In this document: positions 1 to 9,557 of the stretch, one piece after another
Position numbering within the stretch: position 1 is the stretch's first letter
Layout: each line of letters starts with the position of its first letter
Origin: Streptomyces sp. NBC_00442
GTDB taxonomy: Bacteria > Actinomycetota > Actinomycetes > Streptomycetales > Streptomycetaceae
Direction of reading: 5' to 3'
Assembly: GCF_036014195.1 (NCBI RefSeq)
Contig: NZ_CP107918.1
Coordinates: 4,092,001 to 4,156,000, forward strand
DNA: 64,000 nt
Program-made: the position numbers and the translations under genes
Notes under the pieces: model-generated
Databases searched by the model: none
What the model was told of the DNA's origin: nothing
Seen by the model: the letters and a program-made list of their open reading frames with translations, nothing else

Positions 1-2363
1 AGCGGCGCCTCGCCCCGACTCTCGAAGCGATCCGCTCCCATCTCGGCGACAGCTGCGTCTGGGAGCTGATCGTCGTCGACGACGGATCGGGCGACGAGAC
101 CGTACGCGTGGCGAAGGAGGCCGCCGCCCGTGACGCGCGCATCCATGTCGTCGTCAGCGGGAGCAACCGGGGCAAGGGCCACGCCCTGCGGCTCGGGGTG
201 CTCGCCTCCTACGGGCGGCGCGTCCTGATCACGGACGCCGATCTGGCCACGCCCATCGAGGAGTTGGACCGTCTCGACAAGGCGATGACCGAGGGCGACA
301 CGGCCGCGGCGATCGGATCGCGTGCGCACCCCGACGCGCGGATAGAGGTCCACCAGAGCCGGCTGCGGGAACATCTCGGGCGGATGGGCAACCGGCTCAT
401 ACGGGCCGTCGCGGTGCCCGGCATCCGCGACACCCAGTGCGGCTTCAAGCTGTTCGACGGCGAGAAGGCGCGCGCCGCGTTCGCCGACGCCCGCCTGGAC
501 GGCTGGGGCATCGACGTCGAGATCCTCCAGTTCTTCCGGCGCCGCGGCTGGGCGGTCGCCGAGGTGCCGGTGCGCTGGTCGCACCAGGAGGGCTCGAAGG
601 TGGGCGCGGCGGACTACGGCAAGGTGCTGTGGGAACTGGCCCGGCTCAAGGCGCGCGCGGTGCGCCGCGTCGACCTGGTGCTCGGCGCCCTGTTCCTGCT
701 GTCGTCGGTGCTGCTCTACAAGAACCTGTGGGACGGCCTCGGGCGGAGCTACCTCACCGACTCGATGCAGGACCAGAACCAGTGGGAGTGGTTCTTCGCG
801 GTCACCGCGGTCAACGTGGCCCATCTGCGCGACCCGCTGTTCACCACCGTCCAGAACTTCCCCGACGGCGTGAACCTCATGGGCAACACCCCGATGCTGG
901 GACTGTCCGTGCCGCTGGCACCGGTCACGCTCGCGTTCGGGCCGAGCCTCACGTGGGCGCTCGTCCTCACCCTGGGGATCTCGGCGACCGCGTACGCCTG
1001 GTACTGGCTCTTCGCCCGCCGGGTGACTGAGAATCGCTGGGCGGCGGGGCTCGGCGGGGCGCTCGCCGCGTTCGCGCCGCCGATGATCTCGCACGGCACC
1101 GCGCATCCGAACTTCTGCGTCCTGTTCATGCTGCCGCTGATCATCGACCGTGCGCTGCGCCTGTGCGAGGGCCGCGACGTGCGCCGCAACGGGATCGTGC
1201 TCGGCCTGTTCACCGTCTACCAGATCTTCCTCGGCGAGGAAGTGCTGCTGCTCGCCACGCTCGGCATGGCCCTGTTCGCCCTGTCGTACGCACTGGCCCG
1301 CCGCGATGTCGCGCGGGCCGCGATCCGGCCGCTGGCCACGGGCGCCGCGTACGCGCTCGGGGTCTGCCTGGTGCTGCTCGCCTACCCGCTGTACCGCCAG
1401 TTCGCCGGCGCGCAGAGCTATCACAGCGTGCTGCACGGCGACAGCGCGGGCAATTCACCGCTGGCGCTCGTCGAGTTCGCGGGGCGCTCCCTCCTCGGCG
1501 ACGAGGCGACCGCCGACAAACTGGCCCTGAACCGCACCGAGCAGAACGCCTTCTACGGCTGGCCGCTGGTGGCCCTCGCGTTCGCGCTCGTCGTACGGCT
1601 GTGGCGGCGCCCCCTCGTCAAGGCGCTGGCCGTCACGGGTGTGGTGGCCGCGGTGCTCTCGCTCGGGCAGAAGATCCGCATCCCGTACACGGACATGGTG
1701 TTCGCCGGGCCCTGGAAGCTGCTCGCCCACAAGCCGCTCTTCGAGTCGGTGATCGAGGGCCGGGTCGCGATGATCTGCGCGCCGGTGCTCGGCGCGCTGG
1801 TCGCGCTCGGCGCGGGGCGCCTCGCGCACAGCCGGGCGCGCCTGAACAAGGCGGTCGGGTTCACGGCGATCGCCCTGGCGCTGCTGCCGATCGTGCCGAC
1901 GTCGTACCCGACCAATGCCCGGCCGCAGGTGCCCGAGTTCATCGCGTCGGGGATGTGGAAGAAGTACGTGGGGCCGGGGGAGTCCCTGGTGCCGGTGCCG
2001 CTGCCCGACCCCGGTTCGGCGGAGGCGCTGCACTGGCAGGCGGAGACGGGGCTCGGCTTCTCCGTGCCCGGCGGCTACTTCAACGGGCCCTGGGGCCCGG
2101 ACCGCATCGGCATCTACGGGGCCTCCCCGCGCTGGACGTCGAACCTGTTCGGCGACGTCCGCTCCGGCAAGCCCATCCCCGACATCGGCACCGACTGGCA
2201 GAACCAGGCCAGGGCGGACCTGGCGTACTGGCGGGCCGGTGTGCTGGTGCTGGTGCCGCAGCCGCGCGCGCCCGAACTGTACGAGACGGTGTCCCGGCTG
2301 CTCGGGCGGGCGGGCACGGAGGTCGGCGGCGTGTGGATCTGGGACGTGTCCCCGGGGCGGTGA
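1..2363 (+). CDS. GT2 glycosyltransferase fused to polytopic membrane domain (5' truncated)
   Basis: The reading frame is already open at base 3, so the start lies left of the window. The cytoplasmic N-terminal part is a family 2 glycosyltransferase of the dolichyl-phosphate-glucose synthase/ALG5 kind: a VVDDGSGDET nucleotide-sugar motif at about bases 72-101, then a DADLATP metal-binding motif, a GNRLIRA stretch and a DTQCGFKLF motif. From about base 660 onward some 560 residues form many hydrophobic segments with charged loops, like lipid-linked-sugar or YfhO-type membrane enzymes. The fusion suggests synthesis of a polyprenyl-linked sugar and its use at the membrane for a cell-surface glycan. 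The acceptor cannot be told. The first GTG inside the window (base 108) is internal to the GT2 domain and is not the start. Confidence 0.8.
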   Translation, partial: RRLAPTLEAIRSHLGDSCVWELIVVDDGSGDETVRVAKEAAARDARIHVVVSGSNRGKGHALRLGVLASYGRRVLITDADLATPIEELDRLDKAMTEGDTAAAIGSRAHPDARIEVHQSRLREHLGRMGNRLIRAVAVPGIRDTQCGFKLFDGEKARAAFADARLDGWGIDVEILQFFRRRGWAVAEVPVRWSHQEGSKVGAADYGKVLWELARLKARAVRRVDLVLGALFLLSSVLLYKNLWDGLGRSYLTDSMQDQNQWEWFFAVTAVNVAHLRDPLFTTVQNFPDGVNLMGNTPMLGLSVPLAPVTLAFGPSLTWALVLTLGISATAYAWYWLFARRVTENRWAAGLGGALAAFAPPMISHGTAHPNFCVLFMLPLIIDRALRLCEGRDVRRNGIVLGLFTVYQIFLGEEVLLLATLGMALFALSYALARRDVARAAIRPLATGAAYALGVCLVLLAYPLYRQFAGAQSYHSVLHGDSAGNSPLALVEFAGRSLLGDEATADKLALNRTEQNAFYGWPLVALAFALVVRLWRRPLVKALAVTGVVAAVLSLGQKIRIPYTDMVFAGPWKLLAHKPLFESVIEGRVAMICAPVLGALVALGAGRLAHSRARLNKAVGFTAIALALLPIVPTSYPTNARPQVPEFIASGMWKKYVGPGESLVPVPLPDPGSAEALHWQAETGLGFSVPGGYFNGPWGPDRIGIYGASPRWTSNLFGDVRSGKPIPDIGTDWQNQARADLAYWRAGVLVLVPQPRAPELYETVSRLLGRAGTEVGGVWIWDVSPGR

Positions 2364-2598
2364 CATGTCTCCGGGGGCGGTGACGTGATCCCCGGGCGAC
2401 GGCGGTGGCGCACGCGAGTCCGACTCAAGTCCGGGTATCCGAGTAACGGACGGGCTCGTGGGTAAACCTTTGCGACCGGGGCGTGCGGGAGGAACCGGTC
2501 ACCCCGCAGCGGGAGTTGACGGGCGCTCTTCGCGCGGCGTGCCCGGCGCACTACGCTGTCCCGACCATCGCGCGAAACGAGTTGAGAGCGAGCCCGTC

Positions 2599-3249
2599 TT
2601 GGCCTGTGACCTGTGGCTGGTCCCCCTCGTCGACGTGCTGTGCCACAGCCCCGACAATCCCTTCGCGGAGGAGATCGCGTCGTACGACAAGGCGCTCGGC
2701 GAGGCCGGGCTCCCCGCCGTACCGGTCTTCGCCTACATGCCGGGGCTTTCCGGGGACGTGGCTCCGGTGGCCGGGTTCGACTACGACGCGCTGCACTTCC
2801 TGCGCCGCGCCTATCTGCTCCAGCTGTGCGGGCTCGCGGTGACGCCGGTCGACGAGCTCGGCGGCGACTACGAGCAGCTCCTGGAGATGTTCGAGGCGAC
2901 CGCCCAGCAGTCGCACCTGGTGTGGCACTACGACCACGCGGGGGCGTACGTGCCGGTCGACTTCGCGGTGCCGCTGTCCAACGAGGAGCTGCTTTCGGGG
3001 GGCGGTCCGCTCGGCTCCGCGCAGGGGTTGCTGCGGGAGCTCCAGTTCGTGGGGCCCGCCATCGGGATAGATCCGGCCAATCCGCCGTCGCCGCCCGCGC
3101 CGCCGGCGGGGCCCACGTCGTTGGAGGAGCCGGCGGGGCCCATTCCGTACGACGAGAGTCCGTTCGCGCGGGAGCGGCATGTCTGGCTCGGGCTCCATGC
3201 GGCAGCCACGCGCAGCCTGGCCCAAGGCTCCATGATCATCTTCAGCTGA
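2599..3249 (+). CDS. Conserved hypothetical protein
   Basis: A 216-aa soluble protein of unknown function. The likely start is the TTG at 2599, giving an N-terminus that reads MACDLWLVPLVDVLC; a longer in-frame ATG at 2458 exists, but the codons between look non-coding. The body is acidic and mixed alpha/beta. The C-terminal third is rich in Pro, Gly and Ala (about residues 155-185) and the protein ends in a hydrophobic SMIIFS tail. There are no membrane segments and no recognised catalytic motif. It stands alone between the glycosyltransferase and a repeat array. Confidence 0.6.
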   Translation: MACDLWLVPLVDVLCHSPDNPFAEEIASYDKALGEAGLPAVPVFAYMPGLSGDVAPVAGFDYDALHFLRRAYLLQLCGLAVTPVDELGGDYEQLLEMFEATAQQSHLVWHYDHAGAYVPVDFAVPLSNEELLSGGGPLGSAQGLLRELQFVGPAIGIDPANPPSPPAPPAGPTSLEEPAGPIPYDESPFARERHVWLGLHAAATRSLAQGSMIIFS

Positions 3250-3254
3250 CCCCT

Positions 3255-3762
3255 GGGGCTCCGCCCCGGACCCCGACGCGTTTTCCCACCTCCCGCCCGT
3301 GCGGCTACGTGAGGGCCTCGGCTCCCTGGGGGCTCCGCCCCCAGACCCCCGTATCGCGCCTGAAGGGCGCTCGTCCTCAATCTCCCCCAAGGCCTTAAGG
3401 GCCAGGGGGGACCCCCATGACGGGCTGAGGTTGCCTCGACTGAGCCCCGTTAGGGGCGCGGGGAACTGCGCGAGAAGCGGGCACGGTCCGCAGACGTAAG
3501 CGGGTTAGGGGCGCGGGGAATTGCGCGGGCAAGCCAGCACGGTCCGCAGGCGTAAGCGGGGTTTTGGGGGCGCGGGGAACTGCGCGGGCAGGCCAGCACG
3601 GTCCGCAGGCGTAAGCGGGGTTTTGGGGGCGCGGGGAACTGCGCGGGCAGGCCAGCACGGTCCGCAGGCGTAAGCGGGGTTTTGGGGGCGCGGGGAACTG
3701 CGCGAGCAAGCCAGCACGGTCCGCAGGTGTAAGCGGGTTAGGGGCGCGGGGAACTGCGCGAG
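3255..3762 (+). repeat. Composite intergenic repeat element, copy A
   Basis: This stretch has no gene. It is built from modules in order: 'ggggctccgcccc' GC-hairpins (about 3255 and 3330), a 'gcgctcgtcctcaatctccc' block at 3368, a 'ggggggacccccatg' block at 3404, then six copies of 'ggggcgcggggaactgcgcg' starting at 3453, 3508, 3567, 3626, 3685 and 3741 (period 55-59 nt). The spacers are near-identical and end in 'aagcggggtt'. The same modules occur in the same order, inverted, at 12430-12835. Such units are common between Streptomyces genes. The conserved units with equally conserved spacers argue against a CRISPR. Confidence 0.85.
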
Positions 3763-3811
3763 ACGTGGGGACGGCCCGCACCCTGAAGACGACCCATCGA
3801 GGCTCGCGGGG

Positions 3812-4552
3812 TCAGCGGGGGCTTTCCGGGGGGCGTTGGCGGGGCATGTTGGGGCGGGTCACCGGGGGGTGGGGGAAGCGGCCGGGCCCCGGCGCGGCAT
3901 CGGCGCGCGGCGCCGACGCACTCAGGGTCTGCATGACCAGCGGCGCCGGCCCCGAGCGGAACTCCACCATCCAGTCCGCCGTCTCCGAGCGGACCAGCTC
4001 GGTCACGTCCTCGGTGAACCGGCGCAGCACGGACAGACAGCGCTCGGCCGCCTCGCCCGCCGTGCCGTCGGTGGGCCCGAGGACCTCGCGCACGCTCTCC
4101 GACGCCCAGTCGAACTGGAGGGTCTGGAGCCTGCGCTGCACCGCCTGCGCCGTCGCCACGTCCCGCATCCAGCCCGACGTCAGGCCGAAGAACCGGTCAC
4201 AGGCCAGGCACGCCGCGCCGAGCAGCAGACACAGGTAGCCCCAGCCCGCCGCGCCCGCGAGGGCCCGCGTCAGGTCGAGCAGCGGGAGCACGGCCCCCGC
4301 GATCGCGCCCGCCGCCGTGCCGCAGCGCAGGACGCGCGCGCCGCGGCGCTTGCGGAGCCGGTCGGCGAGGTACCAGTCCGCGGTGCGCAGGGCGCCCGCC
4401 TCGACCCATTGGTACAGCTCGTAGAGGCGTTCCGCGGGCTCGCCCCAGTCGCCGAGCGGGAAGGGCCGCCCGGTCAGATCGCCCGTCGTCGCGCCCTCGT
4501 CCCGCCGGGCCCGGCCCGGTGGCCCCTCGGGCTGCATGTCAGGCTGGCTCAC
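3812..4552 (-). CDS. SLATT-like two-helix membrane protein
   Basis: The 246-aa protein starts at GTG 4552, which has a GGGAGCGG ribosome site just upstream; an ATG at 4537 and a longer start at 4633 are possible. A short N-terminal cytoplasmic part with an amphipathic helix (ADWYLADRLRKRR) leads into two transmembrane segments (about AGAIAGAVLPLL and GWGYLCLLLGAACLA), then a long helical region and a disordered Pro/Arg tail. This two-TM-plus-helices layout resembles the SLATT family, membrane proteins proposed to form pores in conflict systems. In this chromosomal neighbourhood it may be a housekeeping relative. The family assignment is by layout only. Confidence 0.6.
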   Translation of the reverse strand: MSQPDMQPEGPPGRARRDEGATTGDLTGRPFPLGDWGEPAERLYELYQWVEAGALRTADWYLADRLRKRRGARVLRCGTAAGAIAGAVLPLLDLTRALAGAAGWGYLCLLLGAACLACDRFFGLTSGWMRDVATAQAVQRRLQTLQFDWASESVREVLGPTDGTAGEAAERCLSVLRRFTEDVTELVRSETADWMVEFRSGPAPLVMQTLSASAPRADAAPGPGRFPHPPVTRPNMPRQRPPESPR

Positions 4553-4637
4553 CCGGCCGCTCCCTCCGCACTGCTTGCTGTGACCCGCCGCGACCCGCTG
4601 TGGCATCGCATGACGTACGGGCACCTGGACCACTTGG

Positions 4638-4685
4638 ACGTACTACAGGACGTACTACAGGGCCTAGTACAGGACGTAGTCAAAG
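4638..4685. repeat. 12-bp tandem repeats upstream of ybaB
   Basis: Two perfect copies of 'acgtactacagg' (4638-4649 and 4650-4661) are followed by a diverged copy 'gcctagtacagg' (4662-4673) and a partial fourth. The block lies in the roughly 380-bp gap between the SLATT-like gene (reverse) and ybaB (forward), so it could be an operator array for either gene. The rest of the gap up to 4934 shows no gene. Confidence 0.6.
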
Positions 4686-4934
4686 GCGTGCCGCCCGGTG
4701 GCACGCGCGGTGCGTGTGCGCCGCTTGACGCACAGTGATGCGCCCGACCGCCATTCCTACCGCCGAATGGAGGGCCCGGGGGGCGATATCCAGGTATTTC
4801 CGCCCGGAAGTGGTCCTTGATCAGGTATAGGAACACGCACCACATCACTCGAAAGAGTTGCGGAGCAGGGCGCCTGTCGACCACGTAGGCTCGGAGTGCC
4901 CGTCGAACCGTCCTAGCGAAATCCGGAGTGAACC

Positions 4935-5270
4935 GTGATCCCTGGTGGTGGCCAGCCCAACATGCAGCAGCTTCTTCAGCAGGCCCAGAAGATGCAGCAG
5001 GACCTCGCCGTGGCCCAGGAGGAGCTCGCGGCGACCGAGGTCGACGGCCAGGCCGGCGGCGGCCTGGTCAAGGCGACCGTGACCGGGTCGGGCGAGCTGC
5101 GTTCCCTCGCCATCGACCCGAAGGCGATCGACCCGGAGGACACCGAGACCCTCGCGGACCTCATCGTGGCGGCCGTGCAGGCCGCCAACGAGAACGCGCA
5201 GGCCCTCCAGCAGCAGAAGCTGGGCCCGCTGACCCAGGGCCTCGGCGGCATGCCCGGCCTGCCGTTCTAG
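4935..5270 (+). CDS. YbaB/EbfC family nucleoid-associated protein
   Basis: The 111-aa protein starts at GTG 4935. It has the typical YbaB make-up: a Met/Gln-rich N-terminal helix ([14 protein letters not shown]), a central two-stranded core around [15 protein letters not shown] and a C-terminal helix ending in Gly/Met/Pro-rich residues. YbaB proteins are dimeric, bind DNA and are nearly always next to recR, as here (127 nt upstream). They are thought to shape nucleoid DNA or assist repair. Length and position match the family. Confidence 0.93.
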   Translation: MIPGGGQPNMQQLLQQAQKMQQDLAVAQEELAATEVDGQAGGGLVKATVTGSGELRSLAIDPKAIDPEDTETLADLIVAAVQAANENAQALQQQKLGPLTQGLGGMPGLPF

Positions 5271-5397
5271 ACCCCGGTTCCGGGACCGGGCACCCCGCGC
5301 GCGCCCGGTCGCGCGCAGCCGACCGTGCGCCTGCCCTACTGGGGCGGACGCAGAGCAACTACCGTAGGCATCAGAGCAACCCACGAGAGGCGTTCCG

Positions 5398-5997
5398 TTG
5401 TACGAAGGCGTGGTTCAGGACCTCATCGACGAGCTGGGCAGGCTGCCCGGCGTCGGTCCCAAGAGCGCGCAGCGGATCGCCTTCCACATCCTCCAGGCGG
5501 AGCCGACCGACGTGCGCCGCCTCGCGCACGCCCTGCTCGAAGTCAAGGACAAGGTCCGCTTCTGCGCGGTGTGCGGCAACGTGGCGCAGGAGGAGCGGTG
5601 CAACATCTGCCGCGACCAGCGCCGCGACCTGACCGTCATCTGCGTCGTGGAGGAGCCCAAGGACGTGGTGGCGATCGAGCGGACCCGTGAGTTCCGCGGC
5701 CGCTATCACGTGCTCGGCGGTGCCATCAGCCCGATCGAGGGCGTCGGCCCGGACGACCTGCGCATCCGCGAGCTGCTCGCCCGCCTCGCGGACGGCACGG
5801 TCACCGAGCTGATCCTGGCCACCGACCCGAACCTGGAGGGCGAGGCGACGGCGACGTACCTCGCCCGCATGATCAAGCCCATGGGGCTCAAGGTCACCCG
5901 GCTCGCCAGCGGCCTGCCGGTGGGCGGCGACCTCGAATACGCCGATGAGGTCACCCTGGGCCGGGCCTTCGAAGGAAGGCGGCTGCTCGATGTATGA
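5398..5997 (+). CDS. recR: Recombination mediator RecR
   Basis: The 199-aa protein starts at TTG 5398, preceded by GAGAGG. It shows all RecR parts: an N-terminal helix-hairpin-helix ([15 protein letters not shown]), a four-Cys zinc finger (CAVCGN, then CNICRD, about residues 58-75), a Toprim domain beginning with [10 protein letters not shown] and a Walker-like C-terminal [13 protein letters not shown]. With RecF/RecO it loads RecA on SSB-coated gaps. It is probably co-transcribed with ybaB upstream and the DUF5063 gene downstream. Confidence 0.97.
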   Translation: MYEGVVQDLIDELGRLPGVGPKSAQRIAFHILQAEPTDVRRLAHALLEVKDKVRFCAVCGNVAQEERCNICRDQRRDLTVICVVEEPKDVVAIERTREFRGRYHVLGGAISPIEGVGPDDLRIRELLARLADGTVTELILATDPNLEGEATATYLARMIKPMGLKVTRLASGLPVGGDLEYADEVTLGRAFEGRRLLDV

Positions 5998-6029
5998 CGC
6001 CCACGCGGGCCACGAGGAAGGTCAACTCG

Positions 6030-6689
6030 ATGTCTGACGCAACGCTGCACGCGACCACGCAGGACCCGGACTCCTTCGCGGTCCAGATCGCCGACCAGGT
6101 CGAGTCCTTCATCGTCGCGGTCACCGAGGTGGCCAAGGGCGACGAACCCGACAGCGCGGTGCCGTTCCTGCTCCTGGAGGTCTCCCAGCTCCTGCTGGCC
6201 GGCGGCCGGCTCGGGGCGCACGAGGACATCGTCCCCGACGAGCGCTACGAGCCCGACCTCGGCCCGGAGGCCGACCTCGACGAGCTGCGCGAGCGCTTCG
6301 CCCGTCTCCTTGAACCCATCGACGTGTACTCCGAGGTCTTCGACCCCTACGAGCCGCGCAAGGCCCCGGTGCCGTGCCGGATCTCCGACGACCTCGCCGA
6401 CGTCGTCACGGACCTGCGCCACGGCCTGGCCCACTACCGCGCGGGCCGCACCTCCGAGGCATTGTGGTGGTGGCAGTTCTCGTACTTCTCCAACTGGGGT
6501 TCGACGGCCTCCGCCGCCCTGCGCGCCCTCCAGTCGCTCGTCGCCCACGTCCGCCTCAACCAGCCGCTCGCGGAGCTGGACGGTCTGGACACCGACGAGG
6601 AGCTGACGGAGGACGCCCTGGAGGAAGCGGCGGGCCGTGTCATGGCCCAGGAGCTGGCCGGCCCCCTTGGCCTCGGTGACGTCAAGTAG
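6030..6689 (+). CDS. DUF5063 domain protein
   Basis: A 219-aa acidic soluble protein. The ATG at 6030 has a good GAGGAAGG ribosome site; an in-frame ATG at 5994 overlaps the end of recR but lacks one. The sequence matches my memory of the DUF5063 family found next to recR in actinomycetes: QIADQVESFI near the N-terminus, a helical middle, and the aromatic patch LWWWQFSYFSNWGS at about residues 147-160. No enzyme motif is visible. It lies 32 nt after recR in the same direction, so it is likely in the same operon. The function is unknown. Confidence 0.85.
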   Translation: MSDATLHATTQDPDSFAVQIADQVESFIVAVTEVAKGDEPDSAVPFLLLEVSQLLLAGGRLGAHEDIVPDERYEPDLGPEADLDELRERFARLLEPIDVYSEVFDPYEPRKAPVPCRISDDLADVVTDLRHGLAHYRAGRTSEALWWWQFSYFSNWGSTASAALRALQSLVAHVRLNQPLAELDGLDTDEELTEDALEEAAGRVMAQELAGPLGLGDVK

Positions 6690-6953
6690 CTCCGCCCGTA
6701 GGGGAGTTGGGACCGGGGGCGGCGGGCCGCGTCCGGAGCCGTCGCCCCGCGGAGGTCTCGTACGCCCTTGTGAGCCCGGACACATGCCGCGTATCCGGCG
6801 GGTGCTCGGGCAGGCAGATCTTGCGAGCGGTGCCGGAGAGCGCCCGGTGTCATGGAGTGAGCGGGACATCTCACGAACTGATACGGGACGGGCGATTCCG
6901 GCCCGCTCGTTAAACTGAGCCGACCGCACCAATGGAATGAGCGAGGAGCGCAC

Positions 6954-8234
6954 GTGGGCCTTGTCGTGCAGAAGTACGGAGGCTCCTCCGTTGCCGATGC
7001 CGAGGGCATCAAGCGCGTCGCCAAGCGGATCGTGGAAGCCAAGAAGAACGGCCACCAGGTGGTCGTCGTGGTTTCCGCGATGGGCGACACGACGGATGAG
7101 TTGATCGAGCTCGCGGAGCAGGTGTCACCCATGCCTGCCGGGCGGGAATTCGACATGCTGCTGACCGCCGGAGAGCGGATCTCCATGGCCCTGCTTGCCA
7201 TGGCGATCAAAAGCATGGGCCACAAGGCCCAGTCCTTCACGGGCAGCCAGGCCGGTGTCATCACCGACTCGGTCCACAACAAGGCGCGGATCATCGACGT
7301 CACCCCGGGCCGCATCAGGACCTCGATCGACGAGGGCAACATCGCCATCGTCGCCGGGTTCCAGGGTGTCAGCCAGGAGGGCAAGAACATCACCACGCTC
7401 GGCCGTGGTGGTTCGGACACGACGGCCGTCGCGCTGGCCGCCGCCCTCGACGCCGAGGTCTGTGAGATCTACACGGATGTCGACGGCGTCTTCACCGCGG
7501 ACCCCCGCGTCGTGAAGAAGGCGAAGAAGATCGACTGGATCTCCTTCGAGGACATGCTGGAGCTGGCCGCGTCCGGTTCCAAGGTGCTCCTGCACCGGTG
7601 CGTCGAGTACGCCCGCCGGTACAACATCCCGATCCACGTGCGGTCGTCCTTCAGCGGACTTCAGGGCACGTGGGTCAGCAATGAACCACGTTCCAAGTCG
7701 GAGGGTCAGCAGGTGGAGCACGCCATCATCTCCGGAGTCGCCCACGACGTCTCCGAGGCGAAGGTCACGGTCGTCGGAGTGCCCGACAAGCCGGGCGAGG
7801 CCGCGGCGATCTTCCGCACCATCGCCAACGCGGAGATCAACATCGACATGGTGGTGCAGAACGTCTCCGCCGCGTCGACGGGGCTCACCGACATCTCGTT
7901 CACGCTGCCCAAGGCAGAGGGCCGCAAGGCCATCGACGCCCTGGAGCGGTCCAAGCCGGCCATCGGTTTCGAGTCGCTGCGCTACGACGACCAGATCGCC
8001 AAGATCTCCCTCGTGGGCGCCGGCATGAAGACCAACCCGGGCGTCACGGCGGGCTTCTTCGAGGCGCTCTCCGACGCGGGCGTCAACATCGAGCTCATCT
8101 CGACCTCCGAGATCCGCATCTCGGTCGTCACCCGCGCCGACGACGTCAACAACGCCGTGCGCGCCGTGCACTCCGCCTTCGGTCTGGACTCCGACAGCGA
8201 CGAGGCCGTCGTCTACGGGGGCACCGGGCGATGA
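6954..8234 (+). CDS. ask: Aspartate kinase
   Basis: The 426-aa protein starts at GTG 6954. It phosphorylates L-aspartate, the first step to lysine, threonine, methionine and diaminopimelate. The N-terminus has the kinase signature [19 protein letters not shown]. The substrate region holds [15 protein letters not shown] at about residues 147-161. Two C-terminal ACT domains follow, the first beginning near [13 protein letters not shown], where lysine and threonine would feed back. Length and order fit the actinobacterial alpha-type enzyme with an internal beta start. It overlaps the downstream asd paralogue by 4 nt, so the two are co-translated. Confidence 0.96.
   Translation: MGLVVQKYGGSSVADAEGIKRVAKRIVEAKKNGHQVVVVVSAMGDTTDELIELAEQVSPMPAGREFDMLLTAGERISMALLAMAIKSMGHKAQSFTGSQAGVITDSVHNKARIIDVTPGRIRTSIDEGNIAIVAGFQGVSQEGKNITTLGRGGSDTTAVALAAALDAEVCEIYTDVDGVFTADPRVVKKAKKIDWISFEDMLELAASGSKVLLHRCVEYARRYNIPIHVRSSFSGLQGTWVSNEPRSKSEGQQVEHAIISGVAHDVSEAKVTVVGVPDKPGEAAAIFRTIANAEINIDMVVQNVSAASTGLTDISFTLPKAEGRKAIDALERSKPAIGFESLRYDDQIAKISLVGAGMKTNPGVTAGFFEALSDAGVNIELISTSEIRISVVTRADDVNNAVRAVHSAFGLDSDSDEAVVYGGTGR
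7700..7715 (+). promoter_or_regulatory. Internal ribosome site and GTG for the Ask beta subunit
   Basis: Inside ask, GGAGGG at 7700-7705 lies 7 nt before an in-frame GTG at 7713. Starting there gives a roughly 173-aa polypeptide made only of the two ACT domains. Corynebacterial and other Gram-positive aspartate kinases make just such a beta subunit from an in-frame internal start. The site is visible; its use is inferred. Confidence 0.6.
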
Positions 8235-9289
8235 CCCACAGGCCGGCGCTCACGGTCGTCGGAGCGACCGGGGGCGCCGGTGCGGTGATGCTCCAGATCC
8301 TGTCCCAGCATGCCGATGTCTGGGGCGAGATCCGGCTCGTCGCGTCCGCGCGCTCGGCCGGACGCACCCTGCTCGTACGGGGCAGGGAGTGCGAGGTCCT
8401 CGCGCTGAGCGAGGAGGCCCTCGACGGGTCCGACATCGTGCTGTTCCTCGTGCCGGCCGCCGTCGCCGCCCAGTGGGCGCCGGTCGCGGCCGCCAAGGGC
8501 GCGGTGGTGGTGGACAGTTCGGCCGCCTTCCGGATGGACGCGGACGTGCCGCTGGTGGTGCCGGAGCTCAACCCGCACGCCGTACGGATGCGTCCGCGCG
8601 GCATCGTGGCGAGCCCGCACGCCACCACCCTCGCCATGAGCGTGGCCGTCGGCGCGCTGCACGCCGAGTTCTGCCTGAGCGAGCTGGTCGTCTCCACGTA
8701 CCAGGCCGTCAGCGGGGAGGGGAAGGCGGGCGTCGAGGCGCTGCGCCGGCAGATCTCCCTGGTGGCCGGGACCGGGCTGGGCACGAACCCCGGCGACGTG
8801 CGCCGGGCCGTCGGCGACGACCTCGGCCCCTTCCCCGGGCCCCTCGCCCTCAACGTGGTGCCCTGGACCGGCGAACTCGCCGACGACGGCTGGTCGTCGC
8901 AGGAGCTGGGGATCCGCGACGAACTGCGCAAACTGCTCGACCTGCCGCGCCTTCCGGTCGCCGCCACCTGTGTGCGGGTCCCCGTGGTGACCACGCACTC
9001 CGCGTCCGTGCACGCCCGCTTCGAGAACGAGGTGGACGTGGCGCGCGCCCACGAGATCCTGGCGACCGCGCCCGGTGTGGTGCTGTTCGACAACCCCGCC
9101 GTCGGCGACTTCCCGACGCCCGCCGACGTGGTGGGCACCGACCCCACCTGGGTCGGCCGGGTCCGCAGTTCGCCGGACGATCCGCACGTACTGGAGCTTT
9201 TCGTCTGCGGCGACAACCTCCGCAAGGGCACGTCCCTGAACGTGGCCCACATCGCCGAGCTGGCGGCCCGCGAATTCACCGGGCGTTGA
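8231..9289 (+). CDS. Aspartate-semialdehyde dehydrogenase paralogue lacking the catalytic Cys
   Basis: The 352-aa protein overlaps ask by ATGA. It is plainly of the Asd family: an N-terminal Rossmann motif [21 protein letters not shown] at 95-103, a YQAVSGEG substrate region and the [11 protein letters not shown] stretch carrying the conserved His. In active enzymes the nucleophile sits in a PNCTT motif; here codons 129-133 read PHATT, so His130-Ala131 replace Asn-Cys. Without that Cys the normal thioacyl intermediate cannot form. The protein may be inactive, regulate Ask, or use another chemistry. A true asd would then have to exist elsewhere in the genome. Family call firm; activity doubtful. 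Confidence 0.85.
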   Translation: MTHRPALTVVGATGGAGAVMLQILSQHADVWGEIRLVASARSAGRTLLVRGRECEVLALSEEALDGSDIVLFLVPAAVAAQWAPVAAAKGAVVVDSSAAFRMDADVPLVVPELNPHAVRMRPRGIVASPHATTLAMSVAVGALHAEFCLSELVVSTYQAVSGEGKAGVEALRRQISLVAGTGLGTNPGDVRRAVGDDLGPFPGPLALNVVPWTGELADDGWSSQELGIRDELRKLLDLPRLPVAATCVRVPVVTTHSASVHARFENEVDVARAHEILATAPGVVLFDNPAVGDFPTPADVVGTDPTWVGRVRSSPDDPHVLELFVCGDNLRKGTSLNVAHIAELAAREFTGR

Positions 9290-9557
9290 GCCCCGCACGT
9301 TTGTAGGATCTGTGAACGCTCTGTGAGCAAGTCGCTGGTCTGTACCACTTGAAGTGCGCGGATGCCTTGTTACACGATTCATTTCCGTGTCCCTGCAACC
9401 GGCAGTCCGGCATGGAGCGTCTATGCGGTCGCCCCTCAAGGTGCCGTATAAATCGGGGCATTGGGGAAGAGCGGGTACGGATGAGGGCATGTGTCGCACC
9501 GCCAAAAACAGTGTCGTACGCGTACAACCCTGACGGGGAGGAACGTGTCCAACAGGC

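Noticed and set aside
3453..3761. Regularly spaced repeats resembling a CRISPR array
   Set aside because: The 'spacers' are nearly identical to one another, the repeats are G/C-rich intergenic units found again at 12.5 kb, and no cas gene is present.
3395..3781. Minus-strand frame with repeated Pro/Arg/Ala peptide over the repeat array
   Set aside because: It is just the array translated; no ribosome site and no family.
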